From an uncultured Ruminococcus sp. (GTDB lineage Bacteria; Bacillota; Clostridia; Oscillospirales; Ruminococcaceae): DNA of 9,957 nt. The notes beneath the pieces were generated by a model. It did not search any database. It saw only the letters and a program-made list of their open reading frames with translations, and had not been told where the DNA came from. A program made the position numbers and the translations under genes. The stretch is from contig CAMWUF010000018.1 of the NCBI GenBank assembly GCA_947177375.1, positions 1 to 9,957 of the forward strand, given 5' to 3'. Of the stretch, positions 6,560-9,957 are shown in pieces (position 1 is the stretch's first letter; every line of letters starts with the position of its first letter).

Positions 6560-8076
6560 GAATATCTCCTTTTCAGCCAAACACCAGCTCCCACAAGACC
6601 AACGATAACAGGCACAGTAATAAATATAATCATTGTTGTATTTGCAGAAGATTCAGAATTAATTTTCATAGAATCATAATTACGCTCTTTGTCTGCAATA
6701 CCCATATCTAAAATTAAATCGCTGTTATACATCCATGTCATATTAGACAGCATTAAATATACTGGAATAATCATATAATCCTGTTTTACGTTTGTATCAT
6801 CAATAAATTCCGCATTGCCTATTACAAACATTTTCGCATTATTTCTGGAACTACTAACAGAATACATTGCTAAATCTAATGCATAGCCTTCTAATGGGTC
6901 TGCCATAGCATCTGTACCGCCATAGGGTTTGCCAATTGCACTAGCTGTAGAATAGCCATAATCATCCGTTGTGGAAATCGTCTGTAACAAAGAACCAACT
7001 TGCAAAGAAGTATCTTCTGCACCTAAATATTGATAGAAACTTCTGGAATTACTCATAAATGCATAATAGCCATTATCTGTCATATCGGCTAATTCACTTG
7101 TCAAATCAACATCTGTATCTTCATTACGAACAATGCTGACACGATAAGTATAAGGGTCACCACTCACATAAAGACTAGTATCTGTTTCTTCCACAATGTC
7201 ATAGTCCATAGCAATGCCAAAAGAATTCATAATAGATTCTATATTTTTATATTTCGTTGTACTTTCATTTGGGGACATTAAAAAACAAATATTGCCACCA
7301 GTTTCCAGATAATTATTAATCATTCTTGTTTCATCATTGGTAAAATCTGATTTTGGTGCAGGGACAATTATCATAGTTGCATCTTCTGGAATTTCATTCA
7401 CAGTTGCAAGATTCAATTCTTGTGCGTTATAATTAATATTTTTCATATTTTCATAAAATTTTGTATAATCATTTGCAAGTGTTTTTTCACCGTGTCCGCT
7501 TAGAAAATATACTGACGCTTCTCGTCCTGTTGCAACGGCATTAATTGCACCTGTAATATAATTTTCGCCTCGGAAATAAGCCGCTTCTACTGTACGGTTA
7601 TTATCATCATCATAAGAAACTTCATATTGGTACATGTTGACACCAGCTACATGTTTTGTCCTGTCCTCGCAATGAAATACCATGTCACCAACAGATAAAT
7701 TATAACCATCTTCTTTTAATTGTGCGACTAATTCAGGGTGTGTGTCTGTGTCAAAGTCTATGAAATTAATATTTTCATATTCAGCATATTGTTTTAAAGA
7801 ATAATACAAAGCCATGCTATTATCATCAGTTGCTAAATAATCCATGTCCATGAGAAAATAAAAATCTACTTGTTTATCCAGTGTTTCCAGATAATTTTTT
7901 GTTGTGTCAGAAAGTTCATAAAGCTTTGCAGGGGTCATATCCCAGATAATATTCAAGCGACTTGCTAAAAGATTAATCGGAATCGCAATGGCAAGTGCTA
8001 AGGCTACCAGAATAATTGCATAAGCCGTAAATTTACGGTTCTTGAGATTTTTAAAATTTTTTTCTTGTTGTTCCAT
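6556..8076 (-). CDS. GldG-like ABC transporter auxiliary protein (ABC_transp_aux type)
   Basis: A 506-residue protein anchored at both ends: a helix at about 17-38 after a lysine-rich cytoplasmic start, and a C-terminal helix at about 480-500 followed by KRRYS. The large middle part should lie outside the membrane. DMTPAKLYELSDTT (46-59) right after the first helix is the hallmark of GldG-like proteins. Other family-like blocks are GENYITGAI (169-177), VYFLSGHGEKTL (188-199) and NYLETGGNICFLMSP (254-268), which resemble the GldG/IFT52-like fold and glutamine amidotransferase-like cores without an evident catalytic Cys. GAAAGG (complement of 8085-8090) lies 8 bases before the ATG. The gene is 23 bases after the permease gene and overlaps the DUF4340 gene by 4 bases. 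In Flavobacterium, GldG works with GldA and GldF in gliding; here the role is unknown. Assignment to the family is confident; function is inference. Confidence 0.9.
   Translation of the reverse strand: MEQQEKNFKNLKNRKFTAYAIILVALALAIAIPINLLASRLNIIWDMTPAKLYELSDTTKNYLETLDKQVDFYFLMDMDYLATDDNSMALYYSLKQYAEYENINFIDFDTDTHPELVAQLKEDGYNLSVGDMVFHCEDRTKHVAGVNMYQYEVSYDDDNNRTVEAAYFRGENYITGAINAVATGREASVYFLSGHGEKTLANDYTKFYENMKNINYNAQELNLATVNEIPEDATMIIVPAPKSDFTNDETRMINNYLETGGNICFLMSPNESTTKYKNIESIMNSFGIAMDYDIVEETDTSLYVSGDPYTYRVSIVRNEDTDVDLTSELADMTDNGYYAFMSNSRSFYQYLGAEDTSLQVGSLLQTISTTDDYGYSTASAIGKPYGGTDAMADPLEGYALDLAMYSVSSSRNNAKMFVIGNAEFIDDTNVKQDYMIIPVYLMLSNMTWMYNSDLILDMGIADKERNYDSMKINSESSANTTMIIFITVPVIVGLVGAGVWLKRRYS
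6565..6570 (-). promoter_or_regulatory. Ribosome binding site deciding the DUF4340 start
   Basis: On the minus strand this reads AGGAGA, in the context AAAAGGAGATATTC before ATG at 6559, with 5 bases of spacing. It sits inside the last codons of the GldG-like gene. It supports the shorter DUF4340 protein and argues against the longer reading from 6580. Confidence 0.8.
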
Positions 8077-8099
8077 AATTCAAGCCTTTCTAAATTAAA

Positions 8100-8831
8100 T
8101 TAATTATGACTCCAACGGCGTTTTTCAATCGCAATGATATTCCAGCAAATGACAACCGCTGTTGCACTTAAGAAAAATATTAAATCTTCCAGTCGGAACA
8201 TGCCTTGTGAAAAATAGATAAATCTTCTCTGCATGGAAATCCATTTAATCGCAGAATCAAGTTGTGGATAGGCATTTACTAAAGCTGTACCGCCTAAACT
8301 ATCTGCTAACAATGCACCTTCCATGACAATTTCGCCCAAAATAGCAGAAATAATTGCATTTCCTGTCAAAGAAGATAATAACATACCAACTGCGATACAA
8401 ACCAATCCCCAAAGGAAAAAGCCGATATAAGCACAAATTAATGATGACCACATGACTTGTCCTGTGCAGGCTGTCCAGATAGGAAAAAACAAAGACCCAA
8501 TCATCATGACTAAAAATACAGTGACTATAGAGAAAAATTTTGCAAATACAATCTGGGCAACACTTAATGGACTTGTTAATAATAAAACTTCTGTTCCGCC
8601 TCGGCGTTCATCTGCAAAAGAACGCATTGTCAAAATCGGAATAATAAATATAAAATAAAAGAAATTATTATAAAAAATATCTGGAAATGAAAATTTAAGT
8701 ACATTGCTATCCATAGATGCAATTGATGTAATAAATACAAAGCTGAATATTAACATAAATAATGCAGTCAGGACATAGGCAAACGGTGAATAGAAAAATG
8801 CTTGTAATTCTTTTTTATAGAGTGAAAACAT
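8100..8831 (-). CDS. ABC-2 type permease, GldF-like
   Basis: A 243-residue integral membrane protein with six predicted helices at about 16-36, 53-69, 96-118, 129-152, 157-178 and 212-234. TMRSFADERRGGTEVLLLTS (68-87), between helices 2 and 3, is the amphipathic coupling segment typical of ABC-2 permeases with GldF/NosY-like sequence. Length equals that of GldF-type proteins, so the gene looks complete. The ATG at 8831 is 3 bases after the ATPase stop, and AGGAGG (complement of 8840-8845) lies within the last codons of the ATPase gene with 8 bases of spacing, pointing to tight co-translation. It probably forms a homodimer energised by the ATPase encoded just upstream. Whether it exports a substrate or acts as a mechanotransmission device is not visible from the sequence. 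Confidence 0.92.
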   Translation of the reverse strand: MFSLYKKELQAFFYSPFAYVLTALFMLIFSFVFITSIASMDSNVLKFSFPDIFYNNFFYFIFIIPILTMRSFADERRGGTEVLLLTSPLSVAQIVFAKFFSIVTVFLVMMIGSLFFPIWTACTGQVMWSSLICAYIGFFLWGLVCIAVGMLLSSLTGNAIISAILGEIVMEGALLADSLGGTALVNAYPQLDSAIKWISMQRRFIYFSQGMFRLEDLIFFLSATAVVICWNIIAIEKRRWSHN

Positions 8832-8834
8832 AAT

Positions 8835-9848
8835 TTAAACCTCCTCGTCATAAGGATTTTCAGAAACAGGCTGTTCTGGCGTTTCTGCTAATAAATCCTG
8901 TAAGCTTGTACGTTTTTTGCCTTGTGAAGTTAATTTCAAAAATACTTGTTCTAAGCTTAATTTTGCAAGTGTCATTTCAATAATGCTACATTGATTATTT
9001 AATAATACGCTCATGATTTCATTTCTGACAGATTCGCTTTGTAATTCGATTTGATATAAATTTCTATTTTCTGTAATTTCCTGAACACTAGAAATAGCTA
9101 CTACACCGCGGATATCTTTTAATAAGCGAGTAATTTTTTCTTTGTCCCCTTCAGCAGTTAGATTTAATACAGTATCTGCTGTCATGCTACGCTCTAAATT
9201 TTCAATCGTATCAATTGCCATAATTTCGCCTTTGTTAATAATGACAACACGTTCACAAACGGCACTGACTTCGGCTAGAATATGGGAGCTGAATATAATA
9301 GAATGGTCTTTTTTTAATTCTAAAATTAAATTTCTGACTTCCATGACTTGTGTCGGGTCTAATCCAACGGTTGGTTCATCCAAAATTAAAATTTTGGGAT
9401 TGCCAAGCAATGCCTGTGCAAAGCCGACACGTTGTTTATAGCCTTTAGAAAGATTTCTAATTAATCGCCTACGCATATCTGTAATATGTAGTCTTTCCAT
9501 AGAAGATTCTACTTGTTGCTTGCGTTCTGCTTTAGGAACACCTTTTAATCCTGCAACAAAATTTAAATATTCTTCCACTCGCATATCGGGATAAACTGGC
9601 GGTATTTCTGGCAGATAGCCAATGCATTTTTTGGCTTCTGAAGCCTGTTCCGTAATATCAAAGCCATTGATAGTGACTGTTCCTCCCGTGGACGGCAAAT
9701 AGCCAGCAATGATATTCATTGTAGTTGATTTGCCCGCACCGTTTGGCCCTAGAAATCCTAATATTTCATTATCACGAATTTCAAAATCAATACCCTTGAC
9801 AGCAGGATTTCTGCCATAGTATTTTGACAGATTCTTGATTTCAACCAT
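8835..9848 (-). CDS. ABC transporter ATP-binding protein, GldA/CcmA-like
   Basis: A 337-residue cytoplasmic ATPase. Walker A is GPNGAGKST (34-42), the signature loop is NLSKGYKQR (132-140), Walker B is ILILDEP (153-159) and the H-loop is SSH with His189. The Q-loop position holds Glu (YLPE, 78-81) instead of Gln, and the signature is LSKGY instead of LSGGQ; both are common in GldA/CcmA-type ATPases and do not imply inactivity. A C-terminal domain (about 225-308) is followed by a polar, acidic tail to residue 337. I chose ATG at 9848 because MVEIKNLSKYYG is the normal family start and AGGAAAGGA (complement of 9858-9866) precedes it. An in-frame ATG at 9938 would add 30 residues unlike the family. 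It is the first gene of the operon and supplies energy to the adjacent permease. Confidence 0.95.
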   Translation of the reverse strand: MVEIKNLSKYYGRNPAVKGIDFEIRDNEILGFLGPNGAGKSTTMNIIAGYLPSTGGTVTINGFDITEQASEAKKCIGYLPEIPPVYPDMRVEEYLNFVAGLKGVPKAERKQQVESSMERLHITDMRRRLIRNLSKGYKQRVGFAQALLGNPKILILDEPTVGLDPTQVMEVRNLILELKKDHSIIFSSHILAEVSAVCERVVIINKGEIMAIDTIENLERSMTADTVLNLTAEGDKEKITRLLKDIRGVVAISSVQEITENRNLYQIELQSESVRNEIMSVLLNNQCSIIEMTLAKLSLEQVFLKLTSQGKKRTSLQDLLAETPEQPVSENPYDEEV

Positions 9849-9901
9849 AAAGAATTTTCCTTTCCTATAAATTATCTTTCGTTTATTCTGAACAAAGACA
9901 T

Positions 9902-9916
9902 ATACTCTTATAGTAT
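9902..9916. promoter_or_regulatory. Small inverted repeat in the leader of the ABC operon, possible operator
   Basis: Arms ATACT and AGTAT (5 bp each) flank a 5-base spacer, 54 bases upstream of the ATPase start. The surrounding 109 bases (9849-9957) are AT-rich and hold the operon leader. I see no convincing -35/-10 pair there; GATAAT on the minus strand is the best -10-like hexamer, with no good -35 at the right distance. A short dyad here could bind a small-molecule regulator such as a GntR/YtrA-type protein, often tied to ABC-2 operons, but chance is a fair explanation in DNA this rich in A and T. Confidence 0.2.
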
Positions 9917-9957
9917 CGCATATAAATATAGCTAACATATTAATATTTTATTTCTAA

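Noticed and set aside
6560..6580. Longer DUF4340 protein starting at the ATG at 6580
   Set aside because: The extra seven residues cover the ribosome binding site of the ATG at 6559, and no site of similar quality precedes 6580.
9142..9441. Ninety-nine codon plus-strand frame inside the ABC ATPase gene
   Set aside because: It is antisense to the conserved region covering the signature loop and Walker B of the ATPase, and has no ribosome binding site or recognisable content.
9849..9938. Thirty-residue N-terminal extension of the ABC ATPase
   Set aside because: The extension does not resemble the family, runs through the leader and the ribosome binding site, and the normal start MVEIKNLSKYYG follows it.

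Overview
The window is AT-rich, gene-dense DNA that looks like the chromosome of a low-GC Gram-positive anaerobe. A member of the Clostridia, in the Ruminococcus/Oscillospiraceae range, is my best guess. The reasons are the lspA-rluD gene order typical of Firmicutes, a transketolase split into two genes, AGGAGG-type ribosome binding sites, A/T-rich codon use, and a Gld-like ABC cluster of the kind found in many gut Clostridia. The genus is an inference. There are no RNA genes, insertion sequences, CRISPR arrays or phage genes, and no gene-free stretch longer than about 110 bases.

Left half (1-5112, plus strand): seven genes in one direction, tightly packed. They are lspA (signal peptidase II, start lies before the window), an RluD-type 23S rRNA pseudouridine synthase, a Cof-type HAD phosphatase, a small YqiA-like serine hydrolase, the N- and C-terminal halves of transketolase, and a DUF4291 protein. 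The first four overlap by 4-14 bases and are probably translationally coupled. A 41-base gap with a strong ribosome binding site precedes the transketolase pair. The set is mixed housekeeping: lipoprotein maturation, ribosome modification, sugar-phosphate metabolism and two poorly characterised enzymes.

Centre (5112-5142): a perfect 13-bp hairpin flanked by A and T tracts lies between the convergent operons. It should act as an intrinsic terminator for both directions.

Right half (9848-5144, minus strand): a four-gene operon transcribed leftward. It encodes an ABC ATPase, a six-helix ABC-2 permease of the GldF type, a GldG-like membrane-anchored auxiliary protein, and a membrane-anchored DUF4340 protein. 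Spacing is 3 bases, 23 bases and a 4-base ATGA overlap, so the four products very likely form one envelope complex. Related proteins are needed for gliding in Bacteroidetes. Nothing in this window suggests gliding, and the substrate is unknown. This operon is the least understood system here. The DUF4340 protein appears to be built from three copies of one roughly 120-residue unit. About 109 bases of AT-rich leader upstream of the ATPase gene reach the window edge and hold a small inverted repeat, but no convincing promoter.
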